Source: Geomonas sp. Red32
GTDB taxonomy: Bacteria > Desulfobacterota > Desulfuromonadia > Geobacterales > Geobacteraceae
Direction of reading: 5' to 3'
DNA length: 64,000 bases
Assembly: GCF_023652955.1 (NCBI RefSeq)
Contig: NZ_JAKLOY010000003.1
Location: forward strand, 310,001 to 374,000
The translations under genes and the position numbers were made by a program. Shown piece after piece: positions 1-10,672 of this stretch. How positions within the stretch are numbered: the stretch's first letter is position 1; each line of letters begins with the position of its first letter. The notes beneath the pieces were generated by a model. That model had not been told where the DNA came from. It was given only the letters and a program-made list of their open reading frames with translations, and did no database searches.

Positions 1-1746
1 TACGAGAAGCTCGGCGCGCTGAGGGAGGCCGTCAAGGTCCTCGAGCAGATGCTGGTGCTCGACGGGGAGCATCCCGCCACCCGGATGAAGCACGCCGAGC
101 TCCTGTTCGCCACCGGCGACAAGCAGGGCTCCCAGGGCGCCTTCACCTCTCTTTTGGCCTCGCTCAAGACGCGCGGCGACAAGGCGGCCGTCCAGCAGAT
201 TTCCCAGCGGATGGCCGAGCTTTTCCCGGGTGCCGCCCTGGAAGAGCCCCCCGATCGGTCGGCCGGTCAACTTCCCGCAGCAAAGCTTGACGAAGGGTTG
301 GCCGTCCCGCCCGCATTCGGCGAGCCAAATGGTACCGAGGGGATCCCGGGCATCGTCTCCGAACCCGATCCCTTTGCTAACCAGGGTCCGGCAATCGAGA
401 TGGCCGTCACTTTCGGCGGGGAAAGCGAAGCCCCCAGCGCGTTTTTCGAACCGCCGGCTCCCCCCGCGGAGCCCCCCGCAGTGGCCGAGGGAGTACCTGC
501 CATCGCGGCGTTCCCGTGGGAAGAGGAGATCGAGCTCGACCTCGACGACGAGTCCGCGGTTTCTTCCGCCCCCATGGCCGAGGCCCCGGCGGATCTCCCC
601 CTCTCCCTCGATTTCGGCGAGGAGGCCACCCCTGAGGCTGCTGCCAGCGAACCGTCGACGGTGATGGAGCTCTCGCTCCCCGATTTCTCCTCCGACAGTC
701 CCTTCGGCGAGGTGGACCTGCCGGAGGAGCTTCCCGCTCCCCAGGAGCCTGCTTCGGCGTTTGGCGAGGAGCTTCCTTCCGCCTTCGGAGAGCCGGCGGC
801 CGGCGGGCAGGAGGCCCCGTCCCTTTTCGAACCGTTCACCCCCGAGACCCCCGCGGCGGAAGCGGAACTGCCGGAGCTCTCCCTTGACGACTCGTTGGGA
901 GGGGCGGAGTTGGAACTCGACCTTGAGCTTCCGGGCGAGGGGGAGGCGTTTGGCGATGCTGGATGGCCGCAGGAGGAATCTTCCGAGGCCGAGGCGGCCG
1001 CCGAACAGGCTGCGGCGATGGAAGTTGCCGAGGAGGTAGAGCTTTCCCCCTTCGGCGAACTCGAACTTGGCGAGCTGGAGTCGGTGGAATTGCCGGTACC
1101 GGCGAGCTCTTTGGACGCCGCGGAGTCCCTGGAGCCGCTGGAGGCGGTAGAGTCGCTGGAAGCCGCGCAGTCGCTGGAGTCGCTGGAGTCCGTGCAGTCG
1201 CCGGAGTCGCTGGAGGCGGTTGAGTCGCTGGAAGGGGCAGGGCCGTTAGAGCCGGTGGAGACGGAAGCCGCCGAGGAACCCGTCGTCCGCGACTGGTCCG
1301 GGATCTACCCGCAGGCAGCCGGGGGAGTGCCCCTCGACCTGGGAGACCTGGAAAGCCACTACGACCTCGGCGTCGGTTACAAAGAGATGGGGATGTACAA
1401 CCAGGCCATCAAGGAGTTCGAGGTGGCGGCCGCCAATCCGCAGCGCCGTCTCGACTGCCTGACGCTGCAGGCTGTCTGCCGGCGCGAAAAAGGGGAGTTC
1501 GACCAGGCGCAGGATCTCCTGGAGCGGGGTCTCTCCCTCACCGTCCTCAACCGGGCCGAGCGGATCACCCTCTGCTACGAGCTCGCCTTCCTGCTGGAGA
1601 CCACCGGAGAGATCGACCGGGCGGTGGAGCTGTACCGCGAGGTGCAGTCGACCAATCCCACCTTCCATGACGTGGCGCTGAGACTCTTCGCCCTGACCGG
1701 GGAGGAGCTGCTGGACGTGATCGATCTCGATCTGGAAGAGGCCTGA
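1..1746 (+). CDS. TPR-repeat protein with long acidic linker (5' end outside window)
   Basis: The reading frame is open from the first base, so the gene starts upstream of the window and only the C-terminal 581 codons are seen. The first 60 or so residues look like TPR helices. They are followed by about 350 residues of Glu/Pro/Ala/Leu-rich low-complexity sequence, including a run of degenerate Leu-Glu-Ser/Ala-Val pentads (about bases 1110-1260). A second globular block near the C-terminus contains TPR-like helices (YDLGVGYKEMGMYNQAIKEF and the following repeats). TPR proteins act as assembly or docking scaffolds; the partner here is unknown. The gene converges with the TonB-like gene, with two bases between stop codons. 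Function is not assigned beyond TPR scaffold; Geobacter pilus and motility loci contain similar proteins, but nothing here proves that role. Confidence 0.75.
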   Translation, partial: YEKLGALREAVKVLEQMLVLDGEHPATRMKHAELLFATGDKQGSQGAFTSLLASLKTRGDKAAVQQISQRMAELFPGAALEEPPDRSAGQLPAAKLDEGLAVPPAFGEPNGTEGIPGIVSEPDPFANQGPAIEMAVTFGGESEAPSAFFEPPAPPAEPPAVAEGVPAIAAFPWEEEIELDLDDESAVSSAPMAEAPADLPLSLDFGEEATPEAAASEPSTVMELSLPDFSSDSPFGEVDLPEELPAPQEPASAFGEELPSAFGEPAAGGQEAPSLFEPFTPETPAAEAELPELSLDDSLGGAELELDLELPGEGEAFGDAGWPQEESSEAEAAAEQAAAMEVAEEVELSPFGELELGELESVELPVPASSLDAAESLEPLEAVESLEAAQSLESLESVQSPESLEAVESLEGAGPLEPVETEAAEEPVVRDWSGIYPQAAGGVPLDLGDLESHYDLGVGYKEMGMYNQAIKEFEVAAANPQRRLDCLTLQAVCRREKGEFDQAQDLLERGLSLTVLNRAERITLCYELAFLLETTGEIDRAVELYREVQSTNPTFHDVALRLFALTGEELLDVIDLDLEEA

Positions 1747-1748
1747 TC

Positions 1749-2486
1749 CTACCAGGCCATCAGGTTGAGGGGAGGGACCAAGCGGAGCGGCGCTTCGAAG
1801 TATTCGCCCGGAAAGCTCTTGGGCAGCGGCGGGAGCGGTCCGGCCGCCTGCAAGGCCGCCAGCACCGCGCGGTCGTAGCGGCGGTTGCCGGAGCTGGCCA
1901 TCAGCTGCGCCGCCACGATCTCGCCGTTACGCGCGATCCGTACCGAAACCAGCACCGGCATGATCGCCATCTTGTCCAGGCTCTGATCCACCCACCACTT
2001 CTCGTTGATCCCCTGCAGCATGTCGATGAAGTATTCCTTCACCCCGGGCCTTAGGGTCTCTCCCTCGCCGAAACTCTTGAAGTATCCCTTGGTAAGTCCC
2101 ATTCCGAAAGGGGTGGCGGAACGCTGCTCCTGCGGGGGCGCTGCGGTCTGCGGCGCGGCGGCCGTCGCGGTGGCGGCCTGCGGTGCTTCTGGCTGCGGGG
2201 TTACCTGGGGAGCGGCGGGCTCGTCGGCGACCGCTTTTTCGGCCATGGCCGGGGGGGCGGGAGGTGCCGGCGGGGCGGCGGGTGCTGCGGGGGGGGGAGC
2301 GGCCAGGCTCGGGAAGGTGAGGTCGACGTAGTGGACCGACTCACTGCCGCGGGGACCGCTCGGGAGGCCGACGAGGATGACGGTCGAAACCAGGTGGAGT
2401 ATCAGCGAGAGGGCGATACCGGCGGCGAAGTAGTTGCTGCGGGGAGCGGCCGGCTCCAATTCCATAACATGAAGGTGGTCTTCCAT
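1749..2486 (-). CDS. TonB-family energy transducer-like protein
   Basis: A 245-residue protein with one N-terminal membrane segment (about residues 20-42), a Pro/Ala-rich periplasmic linker (about 55-125) and a C-terminal TonB-like domain (about 160-245) with the typical 'VSVRIARNGEIVAAQLMASS' strand and a 'DRAVLAALQAAGPLPPLP' helix. TonB proteins couple proton motive force through ExbBD to outer-membrane receptors, but ExbB/ExbD and receptors are not in this window, so this could also be a TolA/TonB-like protein with another partner. The start at 2486 has a weak, distant AGGAAGG; an internal ATG at 2465 is possible. A small GC hairpin (GGGCG/CGCCC) lies in the leader. The gene converges with the TPR gene. 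Confidence 0.75.
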   Translation of the reverse strand: MEDHLHVMELEPAAPRSNYFAAGIALSLILHLVSTVILVGLPSGPRGSESVHYVDLTFPSLAAPPPAAPAAPPAPPAPPAMAEKAVADEPAAPQVTPQPEAPQAATATAAAPQTAAPPQEQRSATPFGMGLTKGYFKSFGEGETLRPGVKEYFIDMLQGINEKWWVDQSLDKMAIMPVLVSVRIARNGEIVAAQLMASSGNRRYDRAVLAALQAAGPLPPLPKSFPGEYFEAPLRLVPPLNLMAW

Positions 2487-2644
2487 GGGACGAAGAGATC
2501 CTTCCTAATTAAATTACCGCCTTGCCTGGGCGGCGTAAGCGCCCAATTTATAGCAGAATTGGCCGGGAAAAGATATCCAAAAGGAGATCGGCCGTTCTCT
2601 CACATGATTTCGCTCCTTTACCCGGTCGCTGCGCCACCGGCATA

Positions 2645-2679
2645 AGAAAAGGGACCCCTCGCGAGGTCCCTTTCTTTTT
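2645..2679. terminator. Bidirectional intrinsic terminator after maeB
   Basis: A perfect 9-bp stem AAAGGGACC/GGTCCCTTT (2648-2656 with 2665-2673) has an 8-base loop and T-rich tails on both strands. It lies between the end of maeB and the divergently placed TonB-like gene, so its main job is to end the maeB transcript on the minus strand. Confidence 0.8.
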
Positions 2680-2703
2680 GCTCTGGCGCGGAAACCTGGC
2701 CGG

Positions 2704-4956
<2,253 letters not shown>

Positions 4957-5308
4957 TGCTACCTCCTGAATTAAATGTGCTGATGCGACAGACGCTCCCG
5001 CCCAACGAGAAGAGAATTCTGGCCGGGAAGTGTCTGGGAAAAGAGGATAAGTATAAAATTAAGCAGACCAGGTCGGTGGAAGCCGGTACAATCTTAAGTG
5101 TTGTCGAAGGAGGGGCTCATGATGAGCACTTAGGGATAAATAAACCTATCGATCCACCATGTCAAGTTGTTTTCCCGAAAATAGAACAGGTGTTTTAAAG
5201 AAATGTAAACCGGCTTGCTGCGGAAATCCCCGTTTTCCAAGAAAAACCGTGCTGGAGGGGAGGCATCCGCTGTTTTACTAAAGATTGACGCTAACGGGAG
5301 GAATGGGT
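4957..5308. other. Intergenic region between divergent maeB and HIT gene
   Basis: 352 bases without a convincing gene. On the minus strand a TATACT (5050-5055) is a possible -10 for maeB, but no good -35 sits at the right distance. A small palindrome GCTCATGATGAGC occurs near 5115. No riboswitch or known RNA fold was recognised. Confidence 0.5.
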
Positions 5309-5791
5309 ATGGAGCGGTTATGGGCCCCCTGGAGAATGGAGTACATCACGGAGCCGAAACAGCCGGAGTGTATCTTCTGCCGCGAAGGGGACGACCGGCA
5401 GCTGCTGATCCTGCACCGGACCGGGCTGGTGATGGTGATGCTGAACCGTTACCCGTATGTGAACGGACACGTGATGGTGGCGCCGGTCAGGCACACCAGC
5501 GACCTCGACACCCTTTCCGACGAGGAGATGGTGGCCCTTTTCAGGGGGGTGGCCTTCTGCCGCCGCGTCCTCGCCGAGGCGGGGAACCCCGATGGTTTCA
5601 ACATCGGGGTCAACCTCGGCAAGGCCGCCGGGGCCGGGGTGGAGGAACACCTCCATATCCACGTGGTGCCCCGCTGGAACGGGGACAACAACTTCATGTC
5701 GGTGGTGGCCGGAACCCGGGTCGTTCCCGAGGCACTGCTGGTGACCTACGACCGGCTGCTCCCCTTTTTCCAGGCGGGCGACCGCCGCTAG
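5309..5791 (+). CDS. HIT-family (histidine triad) nucleotide hydrolase/phosphorylase
   Basis: A 160-residue HIT protein starting MERLWAPWRMEYI, the standard N-terminus of the bacterial Ap4A-phosphorylase-like branch. It has a CIFC pair (about residues 20-23) that is often zinc-binding, and the catalytic triad HLHIHVVPRW (H-x-H-x-H). Family members cleave AMP-containing dinucleotides or nucleoside phosphoramidates in the cytosol. The ATG at 5309 is chosen because GGGAGGA (5296-5302) gives it about seven bases of spacing; the ATG at 5303 would be too close and a TTG at 5285 lies upstream of the ribosome site. The true substrate cannot be read from sequence. Confidence 0.9.
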   Translation: MERLWAPWRMEYITEPKQPECIFCREGDDRQLLILHRTGLVMVMLNRYPYVNGHVMVAPVRHTSDLDTLSDEEMVALFRGVAFCRRVLAEAGNPDGFNIGVNLGKAAGAGVEEHLHIHVVPRWNGDNNFMSVVAGTRVVPEALLVTYDRLLPFFQAGDRR

Positions 5792-5955
5792 CGACGGCAT
5801 TGGCGCGGCTTCGTGAGGGGAACGGGGGCAATTGGGGAAACTTTAAGGAAAGAGATTAAAGAATGGACCAAATGGGGGCAGGTTGTGATAATGTAGCGGA
5901 CCTGGCTGCCGATTGGCCGTCACTCATACTTCACACGACTAGAGGGAGGATTGGC

Positions 5956-6681
5956 ATGAACTTTCGAAGCAGGTTGACCGGATTGCTCTGCGGTTTCTTG
6001 CTGCTGGCGGGGGCGGCACTGCCGTGTGCGGCTGCCGATACCAAAACCGATACCCAGAAGGTGGAAGCCTCGCTGAGGGAGGCCTTCCCGCAGGTCCCCA
6101 CCGTCGACGCGGTGCTCCCCAGCGAGATCCCCGGCGTCTACGAGATCGATTCCGGCCAGAACGTCTTTTACTATTATCCGGACAAGCAACTCGTCATCAT
6201 CGGGGATATGGTCGGTAAGGATCTGAAGAGCAAGACGGCAGAGCGGCGCGGGGCCCTTTCGGCACGGCTGGTGAAAGACCTGCCGCTGGACAAGGCGGTC
6301 AAGGTGGGAGACGGGAAGAAGACGGTGATCGAATTCACCGACCCCGACTGCCCGTACTGCCGCAAGGCCTACGACTATTTCACCAAGAGAAACGACGTGA
6401 CCCAGTACATCTTCTTCTCGCCGCTGGCCCATCCCCAGGCGATCACCAAGGTCGAGTACATCCTCAGCGCGGACAACAAGGTCCAGGCCTACGACGCGAT
6501 GATGCTCGGACAGGAGATCCCGGCCGGGGCCAAGCCCCCCACCGAGGCGATCAAGGCGCTGGCCCAGGAGCACCTGGCGCTGGCTAAAAAGATGGGGGTC
6601 CAGGGGACCCCGACCTTCTACATCAACGGACAGCAGGTGGTCGGCGCCGACACCAAGCGCTTCGACGAACTGCTGAAGTAA
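5956..6681 (+). CDS. DsbC-like periplasmic thiol:disulfide oxidoreductase
   Basis: A 241-residue protein with a clear Sec signal peptide (LTGLLCGFLLLAGAALPCAA, cut near residue 32). A DsbC-type dimerisation region follows (about 35-120), then a thioredoxin-fold domain with a CPYC active site in 'FTDPDCPYCRKAYDYF' and the cis-proline 'GTPTFYING'. DsbC/DsbG isomerises or reduces wrong disulfides, and in related bacteria helps keep cytochrome c haem-binding cysteines reduced. CPYC in place of the E. coli CGYC is a deviation seen in several homologues. GGGAGGA lies five bases before the ATG at 5956. A GC hairpin follows the gene. Confidence 0.88.
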   Translation: MNFRSRLTGLLCGFLLLAGAALPCAAADTKTDTQKVEASLREAFPQVPTVDAVLPSEIPGVYEIDSGQNVFYYYPDKQLVIIGDMVGKDLKSKTAERRGALSARLVKDLPLDKAVKVGDGKKTVIEFTDPDCPYCRKAYDYFTKRNDVTQYIFFSPLAHPQAITKVEYILSADNKVQAYDAMMLGQEIPAGAKPPTEAIKALAQEHLALAKKMGVQGTPTFYINGQQVVGADTKRFDELLK

Positions 6682-6698
6682 CCGTTTCCCGTTCAGGT

Positions 6699-6723
6699 CC
6701 CCCCTTCCGTTCCGGGAGGGGGG
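6699..6723. terminator. Hairpin between convergent dsbC-like and EndoQ-like genes
   Basis: Ten-bp stem (CCCCCCTTCC with GGGAGGGGGG, one G-U pair) and a five-base loop in the 50-base gap between convergent genes. There is no T-run, so it may act with Rho or only stabilise 3' ends. Confidence 0.4.
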
Positions 6724-6731
6724 ATGCGGGG

Positions 6732-7976
6732 CTACCGGCAGGGGCCCAGCGGCTTGATGACCACCTTCCCGAACTCTCCGTCGAAACCCGCCTCGATCTC
6801 CACCTCTCCCATCCTCATGGCGCCGATAGCGGCCGCCATCTCCGCCGATGACGCTTCTTCGATCACCTCAAGCGGCGCCTCCAGCAGCACTTTGAACTCG
6901 CATCCCACTCGCTCGAGCAGCCTGAAGTAGGTTGACTCCGCCTTTTTGGAGGCCGTCCCGGTCCGGAGCACGCTGCCGATCAAGTCAATCAGCGGGATGA
7001 CCGACCGGAAGGGGGGAGCTCCCGGCGGCTTTTCGCCTGGCTGCCGGTCCGAGAGCTGTTCGAGGCGGTGCTCTACCCCCATGGTGACCTTCTTTCCGCA
7101 GGCCGGGCAGCGGTAGCCGGCGGCCTCGGTTTCCGCGGGAGTGAGCCTCAGGTGGCAGGGGCGGTGCCCGTCGGCGTGGTATTTCCCCTGCTGCGGGAAA
7201 AACTCGATGGTCGAATCCACCCCGTCCCCGTTGACGATGGCGGAGTAGATGCCCTGGTAGGAGGGCTCCCCCTTGAAAACCGTCGCTTCCCTGCCGAGCT
7301 TGCTGGGTGAATGGGCGTCGGAATTGGAGACCAGGGTGATGCCGTCCAGGGCCGAGATCCTCCAGTTCATGGCGGGGTCGGAGGAGAGCCCGGTCTCGAT
7401 GGCATGCACGTGCGGGGTCAGGTCGCCGAAACACTCCTCGAGCGAATCGAAGCCGGAAGAGCGGCCGAAGACGGAGAAGTGAGGGGTCCAGGCGTGGGCG
7501 GGGATCAGGAGCCCCCGGGGGGAGGCGTCCAGCACCATGGCGAGGAGGTCGCGGGCATCGAGCTTGAGGATCGGACGGCCATCGGAGGTGAGCTTGCCGA
7601 CGCGGGAGAGTGCGGCATTGAGGCGGTGGGCGGAAGCGAAATCCGGGAGGTGGACCAGGCAGTGGACTTTCCTGGTCCTCCCCAATTTACGGTAGATGCA
7701 GCTTATCTCCCCCGAGAGGAGGAAGCGGACCTCGCCGCGGCAGCTCGCGGGGACGGCCGCCGGGCCGGGAGGCGCGGCCAGGGCCAGCAACCCGGACGGG
7801 GTGGGCGCGAGCTTCTCTTCGAGCTCGGCGAGCCAGGCAGGATGGGTGCAGTCACCCGTGCCCACCACCGGGATCCCTTTGAGTTGACCCCACCGCCAAA
7901 GCGATTCGGGGGTGAGGTCGCGGCTGGTGGCCAGCGAGTAGCGGGAATGGATGTGCAGGTCGGCGATGAAGGTCAT
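6732..7976 (-). CDS. PHP-domain nuclease, endonuclease Q-like (EndoQ/TIGR00375 type)
   Basis: A 414-residue protein beginning MTFIADLHIHSRYS, the first metal-binding motif of PHP phosphoesterases. 'GTGDCTHP' and 'SNSDAHSPSKLGREATVF' supply further metal ligands. About residue 320 a zinc-finger-like CPACGKK with 'GVEHRLEQL' follows, as in archaeal endonuclease Q and its bacterial relatives. EndoQ nicks DNA 5' of deaminated bases or abasic sites, an alternative to glycosylase repair. GGAGG lies four bases before the ATG at 7976; a longer upstream start has no ribosome site. Thirty-four bases separate it from the MerR gene upstream, so the two are probably co-transcribed. The EndoQ assignment comes from recalled motifs, not an alignment. 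Confidence 0.75.
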   Translation of the reverse strand: MTFIADLHIHSRYSLATSRDLTPESLWRWGQLKGIPVVGTGDCTHPAWLAELEEKLAPTPSGLLALAAPPGPAAVPASCRGEVRFLLSGEISCIYRKLGRTRKVHCLVHLPDFASAHRLNAALSRVGKLTSDGRPILKLDARDLLAMVLDASPRGLLIPAHAWTPHFSVFGRSSGFDSLEECFGDLTPHVHAIETGLSSDPAMNWRISALDGITLVSNSDAHSPSKLGREATVFKGEPSYQGIYSAIVNGDGVDSTIEFFPQQGKYHADGHRPCHLRLTPAETEAAGYRCPACGKKVTMGVEHRLEQLSDRQPGEKPPGAPPFRSVIPLIDLIGSVLRTGTASKKAESTYFRLLERVGCEFKVLLEAPLEVIEEASSAEMAAAIGAMRMGEVEIEAGFDGEFGKVVIKPLGPCR

Positions 7977-8010
7977 GGCGCCTCCGGGAGAGCTGGCGGC
8001 GCCTGAGGGG

Positions 8011-8427
8011 TCACGGCTGTTCGGCGTGCTGGGAGGCTCCAAACTTCTCATCCATCTTGTGGCGGTAGGAGACGATCTCGTTGCGGAGCGAATCCAGCTT
8101 GGACATCTTCTCGTCGATCTTTTCCACGTGTTCGTCGAGGATCTCGATCAGGCGCGGGATCATCCTCTCGGTCTGCTTGGCCTCGCCGTAGGCGGCGTAG
8201 AGGTCCTGCATCTCCTTGATGGTGAGCCCGAGCTCCTTCAGTTTAATGATGAACCTGATCCGGCGCACGTAGTAGGGGGTGTACCCGCGGGTTGCCCCGT
8301 CGCTCCTCTGCACGCTCCGCAGGATGCCGACCTCCTCCCAGTACCTCAGGGTCCGGGTGGTGAGGCCGAGCGAGATGGCGAGGTCGCCGATCGGGGTAAT
8401 CTCTTCGCCTTCGGTAATGTCGTCCAT
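8011..8427 (-). CDS. MerR-family transcriptional regulator
   Basis: A 138-residue MerR protein: N-terminal winged helix ('PIGDLAISLGLTTRTLRYWEEVGIL', about residues 11-35, then the arginine-rich wing 'RGYTPYYVRRI') and a long C-terminal coiled coil (about 80-130) that forms the dimer. It lacks the cysteine clusters of metal sensors, so the effector is unknown. It is the first gene of a two-gene minus-strand unit with the EndoQ-like nuclease and has a good sigma-70 promoter. It stands back to back with a nitroreductase gene whose promoter it might also control. Confidence 0.88.
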   Translation of the reverse strand: MDDITEGEEITPIGDLAISLGLTTRTLRYWEEVGILRSVQRSDGATRGYTPYYVRRIRFIIKLKELGLTIKEMQDLYAAYGEAKQTERMIPRLIEILDEHVEKIDEKMSKLDSLRNEIVSYRHKMDEKFGASQHAEQP

Positions 8428-8460
8428 GCACTCCTCTTAAGGGGGGTAAAATAAAGGTTT

Positions 8461-8489
8461 AATGTAGTGCATACGGGTCGGCCTGTCAA
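8461..8489 (-). promoter_or_regulatory. Sigma-70 promoter for the MerR-EndoQ unit
   Basis: Read on the minus strand: a perfect TTGACA (8484-8489), a 17-base spacer and TACATT (8461-8466, 4 of 6 to consensus). The start codon of the MerR gene is about 30 bases downstream. Confidence 0.75.
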
Positions 8490-8665
8490 CCGCTTTGAGC
8501 GTGCCGGGGCCCCACGAATGCCGGTAGAACGCCCCTTTTTTGGCCTGCGGTGCGGCCCGCGGAGAGGAAAGGCTCAAGCCCTTTTACTCATCCACCCGGC
8601 AAAAGTTCTTCGCGGTCTCTCCCCCGGGGCGCGGCCCCGGCCGTTCTTTCCCGTGGCGGCAGACA

Positions 8666-8694
8666 TTTACAAAACAATGTTTATGGTGTATCTA
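8666..8694 (+). promoter_or_regulatory. Candidate promoter for the nitroreductase gene
   Basis: TTTACA (8666-8671), a 17-base spacer and TATCTA (8689-8694). An inverted repeat ACATT-N8-AATGT (8663-8680) overlaps the -35, which would suit a regulator such as the neighbouring MerR protein. The -10 is weak, so the assignment is tentative. Confidence 0.4.
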
Positions 8695-8725
8695 TAGCTT
8701 CTACCTTGAAAGGGAGGGTAATGAA

Positions 8726-9259
8726 ATGGATGTGTTGCAAGCGATACAGGATCGCCGCTCGATCAGGAAGTACCAGGATACTCCGGTTGAGCATCAAAAA
8801 ATAGAACAAGTCCTTGATGCCGCCCGCCTGGCTCCTTCCTGGAAGAATCTGCAGTGCTGGCGTTTCCTGGTGCTGACCGCCCCGGCCCGCCGGGGAGTTC
8901 TGGTGGAGGCATTCCCCGACGACAACCCGGGGAAAAAGGCGATCGCGACGGCTCCCTGCCTGATCGTGGTCTGCGCCGACCCCGCCGAATCCGGCGTGGA
9001 GAACGGGATCGAGTACTACATCGCCGACACCGCCATCGCCTTCGAGCACCTCTGCCTGGCCGCCCAGGGGCTCGGCCTCGGCACCTGCTGGATGGGGTGG
9101 TTCGACGAGGAGAGGATCAAGGACGCGCTCGGGATTCCCGCCGGGATCAAGGTGGTCGGCATCACCCCCTTGGGCTATCCCGACCAGGAACCGAAGCAGC
9201 GTCCCCGCAAGGAGTTGCGGGAGATCGCCTTTGCAGAGGCGTGGGGGGGGGCATGGTAA
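8726..9259 (+). CDS. Nitroreductase-family FMN protein
   Basis: A 177-residue protein of the NfsA/NfsB-like family: N-terminal 'RRSIRKYQDTPV' that binds the FMN phosphate, 'APSWKNLQCWRFLVL' and a C-terminal 'GYPDQEPKQRPRKEL'. Members reduce nitroaromatics, quinones or related compounds with NAD(P)H; the physiological substrate is unknown. The ATG at 8726 follows GGGAGGG by seven bases; a longer upstream reading frame lacks a ribosome site and crosses the promoter. It overlaps the next gene by seven bases, so translation is probably coupled. Confidence 0.9.
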   Translation: MDVLQAIQDRRSIRKYQDTPVEHQKIEQVLDAARLAPSWKNLQCWRFLVLTAPARRGVLVEAFPDDNPGKKAIATAPCLIVVCADPAESGVENGIEYYIADTAIAFEHLCLAAQGLGLGTCWMGWFDEERIKDALGIPAGIKVVGITPLGYPDQEPKQRPRKELREIAFAEAWGGAW

Positions 9260-10419
9260 CCGCCGAGGAATCCAGGTCGCGGATCGGGCGGCTGCAGTCG
9301 GAGCTGGCCGCGAAGGGGATCGACGCCGCTTTCCTGGTCTTCCCGATCGATATCTACTACTTCTCCGGGACCCGCCAGAACGCGCTTCTCTACGTCCCCG
9401 CCTCGGGCGATCCGGTCCTCATGGTCCGCAAAAGCCTCTCCCGCGCGCAGAGCGAGGCGGCGGTCGCCGACGTCCGTCCCTTTCCCTCCTCCAAGGAGCT
9501 TCCCCAGCTGATCGGGAGCGGGGTGAAGAAGATCGGGCTCACCTTCGACGTCCTGCCGGTGCAGCAGTACCAGTTCTATGCGAAGCTCTTCCCGGCCTGC
9601 GAATTCGCCGACCTTTCGGCTATCAACCGCGAGCTCCGTTCCGTGAAGAGCGAGTGGGAGCTCGAGCGGTTACGGGAGGCCGGGCGCAAGACGTCCGCCG
9701 TCTTTGCCCAGGTCCCCGAATTCCTCCGGGAGGGGATGCGGGAACTGGACCTGGCCGCCGAGATGGAGACCCGCCTGCGCCGGGCCGGCAGCGAAGGGTA
9801 CGTGAGGATGCGCGCCTTCAACCAGGAGCTTTTCATGGGGCTCGCGGTCTCCGGCTCGGCCGAGATGCCCGGCTTCTTCGACGGAGCGGTCACCGGCCAG
9901 GGGCTCTCCGCGGCCTCTCCGCACGGCCCGTCCCTGGCGCCGATCGTGGCAGGCACCCCGGTGATCCTCGATTACACGGGGATCTTCCAGGGGTACATCG
10001 TGGACATGACACGGGTCTTCGTTATCGGCCGACTCTCCGGGCGCCTCGCCGAGGCGTTCGAGCTCTCCCTCTCCATCCAGCGGTACCTGGCCGAAAACCT
10101 CAAGCCCGGGGCGATCTGCGAGGAGCTCTTCCTGGCCGCCGCCTCCATGGCCGATCGGGCGGGGCTCGGGGAGTACTTCATGGGAGCGCCGGGGGAGAAC
10201 GCCCGCTTCGTCGGCCATGGCGTGGGGCTCGAACTCGACGAGTTCCCGGTGCTCGCCCAGGGGTTCAAGATGCCGCTCCAGGCGGGACAGACCATCGCCA
10301 TCGAGCCGAAGTTCGTCATACCGGGCGAAGGGGTGATCGGGATCGAAAACACCTTCGCCGTCACCGGACGGGGGGGCGAGAAGATCACCGATCTTTCCGA
10401 CGACATCGTCTACCTCTGA
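9253..10419 (+). CDS. M24-family metallopeptidase (Xaa-Pro aminopeptidase-like)
   Basis: A 388-residue protein with an N-terminal creatinase-like domain (about residues 1-130) and a C-terminal pita-bread domain. All five metal ligands are visible in order: Asp in 'VILDYTG', Asp in 'YIVDMTRVF', His in 'GHGVGLELDE', Glu in 'AIEPKF' and Glu in 'GIENTFAV'. It should be a cytosolic dinuclear metallopeptidase that removes residues before proline from peptides. Its start codon lies inside the end of the nitroreductase gene. A strong intrinsic terminator follows. Confidence 0.92.
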   Translation: MVTAEESRSRIGRLQSELAAKGIDAAFLVFPIDIYYFSGTRQNALLYVPASGDPVLMVRKSLSRAQSEAAVADVRPFPSSKELPQLIGSGVKKIGLTFDVLPVQQYQFYAKLFPACEFADLSAINRELRSVKSEWELERLREAGRKTSAVFAQVPEFLREGMRELDLAAEMETRLRRAGSEGYVRMRAFNQELFMGLAVSGSAEMPGFFDGAVTGQGLSAASPHGPSLAPIVAGTPVILDYTGIFQGYIVDMTRVFVIGRLSGRLAEAFELSLSIQRYLAENLKPGAICEELFLAAASMADRAGLGEYFMGAPGENARFVGHGVGLELDEFPVLAQGFKMPLQAGQTIAIEPKFVIPGEGVIGIENTFAVTGRGGEKITDLSDDIVYL

Positions 10420-10456
10420 GAATCTTGTGATCGGCTCTTCTGCCGGCCGGTTCAGT

Positions 10457-10489
10457 GGGGGGCAATCGACGGATTGCCCTCTTTTTTTT
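10457..10489 (+). terminator. Intrinsic terminator after M24 peptidase gene
   Basis: Perfect 8-bp stem GGGCAATC/GATTGCCC (10460-10467 with 10472-10479), a four-base loop and an eight-T run (10482-10489). It ends the nitroreductase-peptidase transcript. Confidence 0.93.
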
Positions 10490-10672
10490 CGCCCGCTTCC
10501 GTTCCCTCCGGCGCCGGCCGGGCTCTTCCTTCCGGGAACCGGACCGCACGCTCCGCTGCCGCACGCCCCGCTTGCCAGGGCGGCGGGAGGCTGACTTGGC
10601 TCTTCCGTGTGGTAAGCTATCTCTGAGCCCTCAAGCGATTCTCATCTTCGAAGAGCGGTCAAGGAGGAAGCA

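Noticed and set aside
5050-5055. TATACT as maeB promoter -10
   Set aside because: No -35-like hexamer at 16-18 bases; kept only as a remark in the intergenic entry.
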